Source: Bacillota bacterium (GTDB lineage Bacteria; Bacillota; Clostridia; Oscillospirales; Acutalibacteraceae). From it: a stretch of 64,000 nt of DNA. The DNA is taken from contig JAEWYE010000076.1 in NCBI GenBank assembly GCA_023458755.1, forward strand, positions 1 to 64,000. Direction: 5' to 3'. Shown here piece after piece: positions 49,344-59,300 of the stretch. Numbering within the stretch: the stretch's first letter is position 1; each line of letters begins with the position of its first letter. The notes beneath the pieces are model-generated. The model did no database searches, was not told the DNA's origin, and worked only from the letters and a program-made list of their open reading frames with translations. Both the position numbers and the translations under genes were made by a program.

Positions 49344-51791
49344 ATGGCCGAAAAGAATAAGGAACGATTGAAAGAGATCACCGACAGCATCGAACAGGGC
49401 ATCCAAAGCCTGTTCCAGAGCGATCGGTACGCGCAGTACCTCCGTACCATGTCTCGTTTTCACCGCTATTCCGTCAATAACACTATGCTGATTTACATGC
49501 AAAAGCCCGATGCTACTCTTGTCGCCGGGTTCAACAAATGGCGCGATCAGTTCAGCCGGAACGTCATGCGGGGCGAAAAAGGTATCAAAATCATCGCGCC
49601 CACGCCGTTTAAAAAGAAAATCGAGGAAGAAAAGCTCGACCCCGATACCAAAATTCCCATGCGGGATGCGGACGGCAGCATCATCATGGAGGAAAAAGAA
49701 ATCAAAATCCCCATGTACAAGGTGGTGTCGGTCTTTGACGTATCGCAGACCGAGGGGAAGCCTCTGCCGACGCTGGCCAATGATCTCACGGGAAATGTGA
49801 AGCAATATGAGATTTTCATGGAAGCGCTGCGACGTTCGTCCCCCGTTCCGCTTGCCTTTGAGGGAATGGAACCGAGTACGGACGGCTATTTCAGCGAAAA
49901 AGACCAGCGTATCGCCATCCGGTCCAGCATGAGCGAGGTGCAAACCGTCTCCGCCGCCGTCCACGAAATCACTCACGCCACGCTGCACAATTACGAGCAG
50001 GCCCACCTTGCCGCCGCCAAGAGTGATGAAACCGCCGAATCGTCCAAACCGAAGGACCGGCGCACCGAGGAAGTGGAAGCCGAAAGTGTCTCCTACGCCG
50101 TCTGCCTGTATTACGGCATTCAGACCGGCGAGAACAGCTTCGGTTATATCGCTTCATGGAGCAAGGACAAGGAATTGCCGGAGCTGCGGGCCTCTCTGGA
50201 AACGATCAACAAGACCGCTTCCGGCCTGATTTCCGACATCGACCAAAATCTCCGCGAGGTTCAGAAAGAGTATGATACCGTTCTGGAACAGTTTGCCGCG
50301 GACGCATACCGGTACACAGCTTCCGTCATGGAACCGCCGTTTCCTCTCAACTCCATTGAGGAAGAAGTCCTGGCCACCGTGGAAGATTTGAAAAGCGGTT
50401 ACGGAAAAGACACCCGTGCGGCCATTTTCAATGCCGCCAAGGTCGAGGGCGCGGTGTCCCCGGATGAACTTCTGCGGCGGCTGGACGAAATCGAAAAAAT
50501 CTACCCGCCGAGGGAAACTGAGGCGGTGTATCTGATGGACAACGCCGCCTATCTTTATTTGAAGGAAAATGAGGACGGATACGGCTATACCCTTTACGAT
50601 AAGGAGAGCCTGCGGGAAACGGCAAGCGGGTTTGCCGACAAAGGCGTCAGTTCCATTCCGACCGCTTACGAACAGACGCTTGCCCTTGAACATCTGACTC
50701 CCGCAACCTCGGAAAAGGTGCCGCTTGACATTCTCCGGGATATCGCCGCCGTGCGTGAACAGGATGTACAGGAATATATCCGTAAAAATAATTTGGGCGA
50801 CCGTGAGCCGGACGCACTGGAGACGCGGACAGCGCCCGACCAATCGAAAGCGGCGGATATGCTGCCGGACGCGCCGGATTTGGCACTGGACGAATACCCT
50901 ATGCCGGATTCGGATCTGACCGTAGCCAATCTGGAAGCCTGCGGGTATCTGGACGGGGACCTGCTGCCCCTTTCCAAAGACCGGGCGCTGGAGCTTTTTG
51001 AGCAGGACCTCACCATTTACATGATTGAGGACGGCGGCGCAAGCATGGCATTCGACCCGGATGAGATTCAGGCCCACAGCGGCCTTTTCACCGTGAGCCG
51101 CGAGGAATGGGAGGACAGCCGGGAGTTTTCATCCGCTATAGAGAACCGGATGAAACATCAGGAGCAGCGGGAAGCCGCTTTTCTGAAAACCTCTCAGGAC
51201 GCTTTCGCCATTTATCAGGTGAAGGATAAAGACGAACTGCGGGACATCCGATTTGAACCGCTCAGTTGGCTGGAATCCAAAGGCATTTCCGTGGATCACG
51301 GCAATTATGATCTTGCCTATACCGCCCCGCTTACCGATACCGGCAATACGGAGGAAGAACTGGCCGTTTTGTGGGACAGATTCAACAACGATCATCCCGC
51401 CGATTATCACAGGCCGAGCCTGTCCGTCAGCGACATCGTTGCCCTAAAGCAGAACGGCGTTGTATCCTGTCACTATGTGGACAGCTTCGGTTTTCAGGAG
51501 ATTCCGGCCTTTCTGAAACCGGAAAACTACCTGAAAAGTGCGGAAATGTCGATGGAGGACGATTACGACATGATCGACGGCATCATCGACAACGGAAAAA
51601 ATCCCACTGTCGCGGAGCTGGAGCAGCAGGCCAAAACCGGCCAGCCGATTTCCCTTCTGGAGCTTGCCGAGGCGTCTCGGCGGGAAAACGACGAAAAGAA
51701 AAAATCCGTTGTGGAGCAGCTCAGGAATCAACCGGTCAGCCGGGAACATAAAAAAACAGCGCCCGACAGAGGCGCGGAAATGGAGCGGTGA
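49344..51791 (+). CDS. ArdC-like antirestriction/zincin protein with YodL and DUF4316 modules
   Basis: An 815-residue multidomain protein. It has an N-terminal ssDNA-binding ArdC-like domain (YLRTMSRFHRYSVNNTMLIY, ATLVAGFNKWRDQF) and a zincin metallopeptidase with HEITH at 207-211 and a later Glu (EVEAESVSYAVCLYYG). A long helical linker follows. The end carries a YodL domain (PSLSVSDIVALK, CHYVDSFGFQEIP) and a DUF4316-like segment (MIDGIIDNGKNPTVAELEQQ). It probably protects incoming single-stranded element DNA from restriction. AAAGGAG precedes ATG 49344; the frame opens earlier over the terminator. Confidence 0.8.
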   Translation: MAEKNKERLKEITDSIEQGIQSLFQSDRYAQYLRTMSRFHRYSVNNTMLIYMQKPDATLVAGFNKWRDQFSRNVMRGEKGIKIIAPTPFKKKIEEEKLDPDTKIPMRDADGSIIMEEKEIKIPMYKVVSVFDVSQTEGKPLPTLANDLTGNVKQYEIFMEALRRSSPVPLAFEGMEPSTDGYFSEKDQRIAIRSSMSEVQTVSAAVHEITHATLHNYEQAHLAAAKSDETAESSKPKDRRTEEVEAESVSYAVCLYYGIQTGENSFGYIASWSKDKELPELRASLETINKTASGLISDIDQNLREVQKEYDTVLEQFAADAYRYTASVMEPPFPLNSIEEEVLATVEDLKSGYGKDTRAAIFNAAKVEGAVSPDELLRRLDEIEKIYPPRETEAVYLMDNAAYLYLKENEDGYGYTLYDKESLRETASGFADKGVSSIPTAYEQTLALEHLTPATSEKVPLDILRDIAAVREQDVQEYIRKNNLGDREPDALETRTAPDQSKAADMLPDAPDLALDEYPMPDSDLTVANLEACGYLDGDLLPLSKDRALELFEQDLTIYMIEDGGASMAFDPDEIQAHSGLFTVSREEWEDSREFSSAIENRMKHQEQREAAFLKTSQDAFAIYQVKDKDELRDIRFEPLSWLESKGISVDHGNYDLAYTAPLTDTGNTEEELAVLWDRFNNDHPADYHRPSLSVSDIVALKQNGVVSCHYVDSFGFQEIPAFLKPENYLKSAEMSMEDDYDMIDGIIDNGKNPTVAELEQQAKTGQPISLLELAEASRRENDEKKKSVVEQLRNQPVSREHKKTAPDRGAEMER

Positions 51792-51792
51792 T

Positions 51793-52014
51793 ATGTTTAC
51801 TAACGATGAAATCAACCTGATGTGCATTTACAATACTGGGACGCGGGAGGGACTGATCGCGGAACTGACGCAGATGCGCGGCTATCTTGGCGCGGAGGAA
51901 ATGGAGCTTCTGGCCCTGACGGATTCCGCGCTGGGAAAACTCCGGAATATGAGCGACACCGAATACGCCAAACTTGACCTGCTCCCGGATTTTGAAAGAG
52001 AAAATGAAAAGTAG
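51793..52014 (+). CDS. TTRAP-family transfer-assisting protein
   Basis: A 73-residue soluble protein: MFTNDEINLMCIYNTGTR, LTQMRGYLGAEEMELLALTD and KLRNMSDTEYAKLDLLP. This fits the short 'transposon-transfer assisting' family of Clostridial CTn elements. The precise role is unknown. It follows the ArdC-like gene by one base and has GGAG at -9. Confidence 0.7.
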   Translation: MFTNDEINLMCIYNTGTREGLIAELTQMRGYLGAEEMELLALTDSALGKLRNMSDTEYAKLDLLPDFERENEK

Positions 52015-52144
52015 GTACAATTTTATGGTGACATTGTTTTGAATAGACATTATACTGATAGATAAACAGGAATTTGACGACGACATTGTGGGCAGGCTGT
52101 GTAGACCATCTAGATCATCAATGCGGGCAAGGAGGAAACATCAC

Positions 52145-53254
52145 ATGGAACTTTCGTTTAATGGCGGAAGGTTTGTATCACTCGATGGGGATTTGAACTA
52201 TAGAGAGGTTCTTGAAGATTTTCCGACTGCGAAAATCATCAGAATTATTACGTATAACATCTCTAGGAATCAACGATACGATGCGCTTCTGGACGCACTG
52301 AAAAACGTAGAAGCAGATGTTCAAATGATAACAAATGTGCCTTCACGCATGACTGAATATTATAATACAGACGCTGGTCGTAGAATGCGCTCCACTGCAA
52401 GACAGAATATCCAGATTTATATTTCAAAATTGAATCCAGATAATTTTCCAGGTAAGTTTACTCCGTTATTCAATGTCCAAAATCATGCGAAACTGATTGG
52501 TACGGAAAATATTCTTTATATCGGTTCAGCAAATTACTCTAATGAAAGCAAAGATAATATTGAGGCAGGAGTTCTGATTGAAGACAAAGATTTCATTCAG
52601 GAATTATATAGTGAGTTCTTCAATAGGGTACGGAAAAATTCCTTATCTTATTTTGATGAGAATTTCAGTTCCTTCCAGCTTTTCATTTTGTCCCTTTATG
52701 CAAAATTCCAGCATCACCATCATAAGATGCTAGAAGATTTGTATACAGACTATATGAGAACCAAAATGGTTGTGGCGGACTCGGTATTTATGGATGTAAG
52801 CGACCTTGAAGCCCTTTATAGAGATCTCGATGAGCTTGATTCTGTATGTAGAGCTGCAGATGACACTTACGATGAAGAGGACGAAGAATATAATGGTGAT
52901 CTTGAACAACTCAAAGAGCGTTTTGACAGACTTGACATTGAATGGCTAAAGGAAACAATTTCCGAAGGTGGTACACTGTATCGACTCGTCGCTTTCGATA
53001 CAGAAGATGAAGCTAATGATATCATGGAAAGAGAATATGCATCAGAGGCTTACGACGAAAAATTAGACACATACGTTGAAAAAGCTATGGATAACGCAGC
53101 CGAAATATACTCCTCTTTGCATGATGCTTTTTCTGAGGAATCGGAGGGCTTTCTTTCAGAAATTGAGAAAATCTTATCTGCCTTAGAAGCTGCTATACGT
53201 TTCACAAATAGATGGAAAGCAGCAAAAGTGAATCCGGAGATTGACAACACCTGA
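52145..53254 (+). CDS. phospholipase D-like domain protein (cargo)
   Basis: A 369-residue soluble protein. It contains one PLD/HKD-like motif: NHAKLIGTENILYIGSANYSNES (His-x-Lys ... GSxN), followed by DNIEAGVLIEDKDFIQEL, as in PLD-type nucleases and helicase-associated PLDs. A second motif is absent, so it would act as a dimer if catalytic. The C-terminal half is helical and very acidic (EEDEEYNGDLEQLKERFD). AT-rich, lying between TTRAP and the helicase, it is cargo. Possible roles are DNA cleavage in defence or element competition. Confidence 0.65.
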   Translation: MELSFNGGRFVSLDGDLNYREVLEDFPTAKIIRIITYNISRNQRYDALLDALKNVEADVQMITNVPSRMTEYYNTDAGRRMRSTARQNIQIYISKLNPDNFPGKFTPLFNVQNHAKLIGTENILYIGSANYSNESKDNIEAGVLIEDKDFIQELYSEFFNRVRKNSLSYFDENFSSFQLFILSLYAKFQHHHHKMLEDLYTDYMRTKMVVADSVFMDVSDLEALYRDLDELDSVCRAADDTYDEEDEEYNGDLEQLKERFDRLDIEWLKETISEGGTLYRLVAFDTEDEANDIMEREYASEAYDEKLDTYVEKAMDNAAEIYSSLHDAFSEESEGFLSEIEKILSALEAAIRFTNRWKAAKVNPEIDNT

Positions 53255-53300
53255 TTTGTTGTCATAACAATCCAATTTGATCGTGTCACCAAAACGGAAA

Positions 53301-53327
53301 GAGCAGCCTTCGGGCTGTTCTTTTTTT
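53301..53327 (+). terminator. terminator before the helicase gene
   Basis: GAGCAGCC (53301-53308) and GGCTGTTC (53313-53320) around a TTCG tetraloop, with seven T to 53327. It ends 29 nt before the helicase start codon. Confidence 0.75.
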
Positions 53328-53356
53328 ACCCAAAAGACCGAAAGGAGGATTTTCAT

Positions 53357-56300
53357 ATGCCAAGTAATGTGCAGGCTCTGGCTCAGATGGCCGACCACGC
53401 GGCGACGCAGATCACCGCCAGTCATGAAAGCTGGACGGATTTTCTGAAAACCGCCGCGCGGCTCTACAAGTATCCGTATCATGAGCAGCTCATGATCTAT
53501 GCCCAGCGCCCCGATGCAACGGCCTGTGCCGGTTATGAGCTTTGGAATGAAAAAATGCGCCGGTATATCCGGCGCGGCAGCAAAGGGATCGCCCTCATCG
53601 ACGCTTCCGGCGACAGGCCGAGGATTCGGTACGTCTTTGATCTTTCCGATACGGGCGGCAGGGAGAATTCTCGCCGTCCATTCCTTTGGCAGTACCGTCC
53701 AGAACATGAGGACGCGGTTGCGGCGGCGCTGGAACAGGAGTATGCTATTCCCGGCGAAAAGGGTCTTGTCGACCAGATGGAACAGATTGCAGGACAGTTG
53801 GCGAATGAATATTGGCAGGAGCATCAATACGACATCCTCCACATCGTTGACGGCAGCTTTTTAGAGGAATATGATGAGTTCAACATCGGAGCACAGTTCC
53901 GAAGCGCCGCAGCCGTCAGCACCACCTACGCGGTTTTGTCCCGCTGCGGGCTGGAACCCGACGAATACTTTGAGCATGAGGATTTTCTGAGTATCTTCGA
54001 TTTCAACACGCCCTCTACCGTCGCCGCCCTCGGCACAGCGGTCAGCGAGGAAAGTCAAAAGGTGCTGCGGCAGATCGAAGTCACCGTTAAAAATTATGAA
54101 CGCGAACACATCGCGGAAAGGAGCGCCACACATGGAGAACAACCTGACCTACACCAAGAACGGGGATTACCTGATTCCGGACCTGACGATCACGGAGCAG
54201 ACGGAGAGCATCGGGAAATACGGGAGGATGCGAAAAAATTACCTGAAGGAGCACCGTCCGGTGCTGTACAACAGCCTGTTGTTGTCGGAGAAGCTGTACC
54301 CGCACCTGTTGGAGATCGAGCGGACGGCAACGGCGCGGCTGGAGTGCATGATGCCGGAGCTGATGAAGTCGGCAGGCGTGACGGAGAGCCTGAAAGCGTC
54401 CGACCCGATGCGCTGGGTGGGCCTCATGAACAACCTGAAAGCGCAGGCCGAGGAAACGATTCTGACGGAGCTTATCTACAATTAAGTTTCTTCCCGTCGG
54501 AGCAGGAACAAATACAGCGGATTGATGAAGCGGAGAGCGAAAAGCCCTCCGCTTTTTCTATATCTTCTACGCAGAAGCCGGAAAAACACGGTACGGCCCA
54601 AGCTGACATTGACGCCGCCCTTCAGGAGTGGAACGGCGACATCGAGAGCAAACACGCCGTTGCCGAGTACATGCGGGAACATGCCCGCGACAAGGACACG
54701 GCGGTGTTTCTGCGCGCCGAATACGGCGACGATCTTCCGGCGTTTCCTGTGACCATGGGCCGAACATCGACGGATCTGCCTTGGCCGAAGGTGCAGCGGC
54801 GAATCGCCCAACTCATCCGGGAAGAACGTTTTTACACACAGGAAGAACAGCCCGCGCCGCCCGATCTGAGCGGCCAGCCAATCACCCGCAGCGGTGACAC
54901 CATTGAGAACGGCATCACTTTTCATAATATGGTCTTGACGCTTTCCGGCGAGCAGAGGGATGATGTCCAGCGAGCGATTCCAGACAGCGACGCAATTCCG
55001 CTCCCCTACAAGGTGGGCGACACGGTATATCTGGACAATAAGCCCTTTGAAATTACCGACATCGGCACTTCCGACGTCCAGCTCCGCGACCCGGCGCTTG
55101 CCTATCCCATTTTCCGCGCCGAAAGCCGGGAAAACTTTGAACGCCTGTTACGCCGGGATTCCCGGAACGGCCCCATTACGGAATTTCTGGCTGCGGACTT
55201 GGAACACACGGACGCCGATCTGCGCGAGGCTCTGACCTCCGGCCTGCTGGAACAGCGGGACAAGGAGAATATCGCGGGATATTTGCGCGAAAACGAGGGC
55301 TATACCCGCGTGGCCCAGCGCCTTTCCGATACCTATGCCGGAACTTCCGACACGATGGAACTAGCCACCGGCGACACGGCGGACTTCTTTGCCACCACCA
55401 CGGGTTTCGAGGTCAATATTCACGACAAATACAGCAGCAAGCGGAGCGCCCGTTGGGAAGAAATCGCCCCCATCCTCCGCACCCTGTATCAGCGGGAACA
55501 GGACGGTTTTTCCCATGAACCGGTCCTGCGGGAGCCTGTAAGTCTCGCGGGCGAACCGTCCTATCAACCGGGCGATCACGCAGTTTTGGATTACGGCGGG
55601 CAGGAGCTGTCCGGCACCGTTGGGTACGTCGGGGAAAAGGACGTGCGCATCGACACCGGCCCCTATTCGTGGAGCCATGAAGTGGTCAACCGCGACACCT
55701 TTGAAAACGGCATCCGGCAGGATGAACGCAACACCGCCCTGTTTACGCCGGAGCAGCCCGCCGCCGAAAACTTCCGCATTACCGACGACCATTTGGGCGA
55801 GGGCGGCGCGAAAACCAAGTACAGCTTTAATATCGCGGCCATCCGCACCCTGAAACAGATCGAGGCCGAGGGCCGCACGGCGACGCCGGAGGAACAGGAA
55901 ACACTCTCCCGCTATGTCGGCTGGGGCGGCATCCCGCAGGCGTTCGACCCGAATAATGCTTCATGGGCCAAGGAATACACGGAGCTGGTCGGCGCGCTGA
56001 CCGCCGAGGAATATGAAATGGCGCGGGCCTCCACCCTGAACGCCCACTACACCAGCCCCACGGTTATCAAGGCCATTTATGAAGCTGTCGGCAACATGGG
56101 CTTTCAGACCGGAAACATTCTGGAACCGGCCTGCGGCGTTGGAAACTTTTTCGGCCTGCTGCCGGAAAGCATGGCGGCGTCCCGGCTCTACGGCGTTGAG
56201 TTGGACAGCATTACGGGCCGGATCGCCAAGCAGCTTTACCCAAATGCCAACATCACTGTGGCGGGCTTTGAAACTACCGAACGGAAAGATTTTTTCGATT

Positions 56301-59300
56301 TGGCGATTGGCAACGTGCCGTTCGGCAGCTACAAGGTTTCCGACCGGGCCTACGACAAGCTCGGTTTCCCGATTCATGATTACTTTTTCGCCAAAACGCT
56401 CGATCAGGTGCGTCCGGGCGGCGTGATCGCATTTGTCACCAGCCGCTACACGATGGATAAACAGTCGCCGGAGGTGCGGCGGTACATCGCCCAGCGCGCG
56501 GAGCTGCTGGGGGCTGTCCGGCTTCCCAGCGACGCTTTCAAGGCCAACGCCGGAACGGAAGTCACCACCGACATTCTCTTTCTTCAGAAGCGCGACCGCC
56601 CTATCGACATTGAACCGGATTGGGTGCATCTCGGCCAGACCGAAGATGGAATTCCCGTCAACAGCTATTTTGCCGATCATCCCGAAATGGTGTTGGGAAC
56701 GATCCAATGGGACGATAAGATGCACGGCGATAAAAAGGAAACGACGTGCGAACCATTCCCCGACGCCGATCTTTCCGTACAGCTCCATGAGGCGGTTTCC
56801 CACCTTCAGGGGCAGATTGTGGAAGTGGAACTGCCCGATCTCGGTGAGAACGAAGAAATCGACGATTCCATTCCGGCAGGCCCCGACGTGAAAAACTATT
56901 CCTATACCGTCGTTGACGGCAAGGTGTATTACCGGGAAAACTCCCGCATGGTGCGGCCGGAGCTGAACGAAACAGCCAAAGCCCGCGTTATGGGCATGGT
57001 GGAACTACGGGACTGTGTGCAAAAGCTTATCAACCAGCAGCTCGACGAATCTGCTTCGGACACGGAAATCAAAAGGACACAAGCAGAACTAAACCGGCTC
57101 TATGACGCTTTTTCCGCGAAATACGGTCTCATCAACTCGCGCGGCAACAGCCTCGCGTTTGCGGAGGATTCTTCGTACTATCTGCTCTGCTCTCTGGAAG
57201 TGATCGACGAGGACGAAAATCTGGAGCGCAAGGCCGACATGTTCACCAAGCGCACCATCCGTCAGCGGAAAATCGTCACTTCCGTGGACACCGCATCGGA
57301 AGCTCTCTCGCTTTCCATCGCGGAAAAGGCTCAGGTAGACATGGATTACATGGTCTCCCTCACCGGCAAAACGCCAGAGGCGCTGGCCGATGAGCTGCGG
57401 GGCGTCATCTTCCGCGATTTGGGCGAACAGGACCCGGCAAGCGTTCCAAAAGCTTTTTACAAGCTGGACAATATTCCATTTGTCACCGCCGACGAATATC
57501 TTTCCGGCAATGTGCGCCGCAAGCTGCGGCTGGCGAAAGCTCTCGCGGAAATGCGGCCCGACCTTGCCGATAAAATTGCACCAAACATTGAGGCGCTGGA
57601 AGCCGCACAGCCGAAAGATCTCGACGCCTCGGAAATCGAAGTGCGGCTCGGCGCGACCTGGATTGACAAGGGGTACATCCAGCAGTTCATGGAGGAACTG
57701 CTCAACCCGCCGTCCGGTGTGCGCGACGGCATCCGGGTAAATTATTCCTCGTTTACGGCAGAATGGTCTGTTTCCAATAAAAACAGCGTCGGGTACAACA
57801 ACGTGGCGGCTTATGTCACCTACGGCACCGACCGGGCCAACGCCTACCGGATTCTGGAGGATTCGCTAAATCTCCGGGACACACGGATTTACGATACCGT
57901 GACCGACCCGGACGGCAAGGAGCGCCGCGTCCTCAACTCCAAGGAAACCACCCTCGCCCAGCAAAAACAGCAGGCCGTCAAGGACGCTTTTCACGACTGG
58001 ATTTGGAAGGACCCGGACCGACGCCGCACCCTGACGAAAAAATACAACGAGCTGTTCAATTCCAGCCGCCCGCGTGAATACGACGGGCGGCATCTTGTAT
58101 TCCCCGGTATGAACCCCGAAATCAAGCTGCGGGAGCATCAACTCAATGCCGTGGCGCACCAGCTTTACGGCGGAAATACCCTGCTGGCACACGTCGTGGG
58201 CGCGGGCAAAACCTATGAGATGATTGCCGCCGCGATGGAGGGCAAGCGGCTGGGACTGTGCCAAAAGTCCCTGTTTGCCGTCCCGAATCACCTGACGGAG
58301 CAGTGGGCTTCCGAATTTCTTCGGCTGTACCCTTCGGCCAATATTCTTGTTACCACCAAAAAAGACTTCGAAAAACGCAACCGCAAAAAATTCTGCGCCC
58401 GGATCGCCACCGGCGACTACGACGCGATCATCATGGGCCATTCGCAGTTTGAAAAAATCCCCGTCTCTCTGGAACGCCAAAAACGGCTCATTCAGGAGCA
58501 GATTTGGGAGATCGAAAACGGGCTGGAGGAACTGAAAGACAGCGGTGCGGAGCAGTTCACCATCAAGCAGTTAGAGCGCACGAAAAAGGGCCTTGAGGCC
58601 CGGTTGAAACGCCTGAACGACAACTCCCGCAAGGATGATGTCGTGACTTTTGAGCAGCTCGGCGTGGACCGCCTGTTCGTTGACGAGGCGCACAACTACA
58701 AAAATCTGTTCCTCTACACCAAGATGCGCAACGTGGCGGGCCTCTCCACCACCGACGCGCAGAAATCCAGCGATATGTTTCTAAAATGCCGGTATCTCGA
58801 TGAGATCACGCACAGCCGGGGCGTTGTGTTCGCCACCGGGACGCCGGTCAGCAACTCGATGACGGAATTGTATACGATGATGCGCTACCTCCAGTATGAA
58901 ACCCTGAAAGAGCGGAACCTCGTTCATTTCGACTGCTGGGCCTCGACATTCGGGGAAACCGTAACGGCCATCGAACTGGCCCCGGAGGGGACCGGCTACC
59001 GGGCGCGGACACGTTTTGCCCGGTTCTACAACCTGCCGGAGCTGATGCTGCTGTTCAAGGAAACGGCGGACATCAAGACCGCCGACCAGCTCAACCTTCC
59101 CACACCGAAAGCCGTGTACCACAACGAAGTCGCGCAGCCCTCGGAAATCCAGAAGGAGATGGTAAAAAAACTCTCGGAGCGCGCCGCCGCCGTCCATTCC
59201 GGCAACATTGACCCGCATTTGGACAACATGCTCAAAATCACGTCGGACGGGCGCAAGCTCGGCCTCGATCAGCGTGTCATCAACCCCATGCTCCCCGATA

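Noticed and set aside
52015..52144. In-frame stretch before the PLD gene (coding-like EFDDDIVGRL)
   Set aside because: It is too short and lacks a start; ATG 52145 with GGAGG is clearly the PLD start. It may be a scar of a former gene, but this is not provable here.
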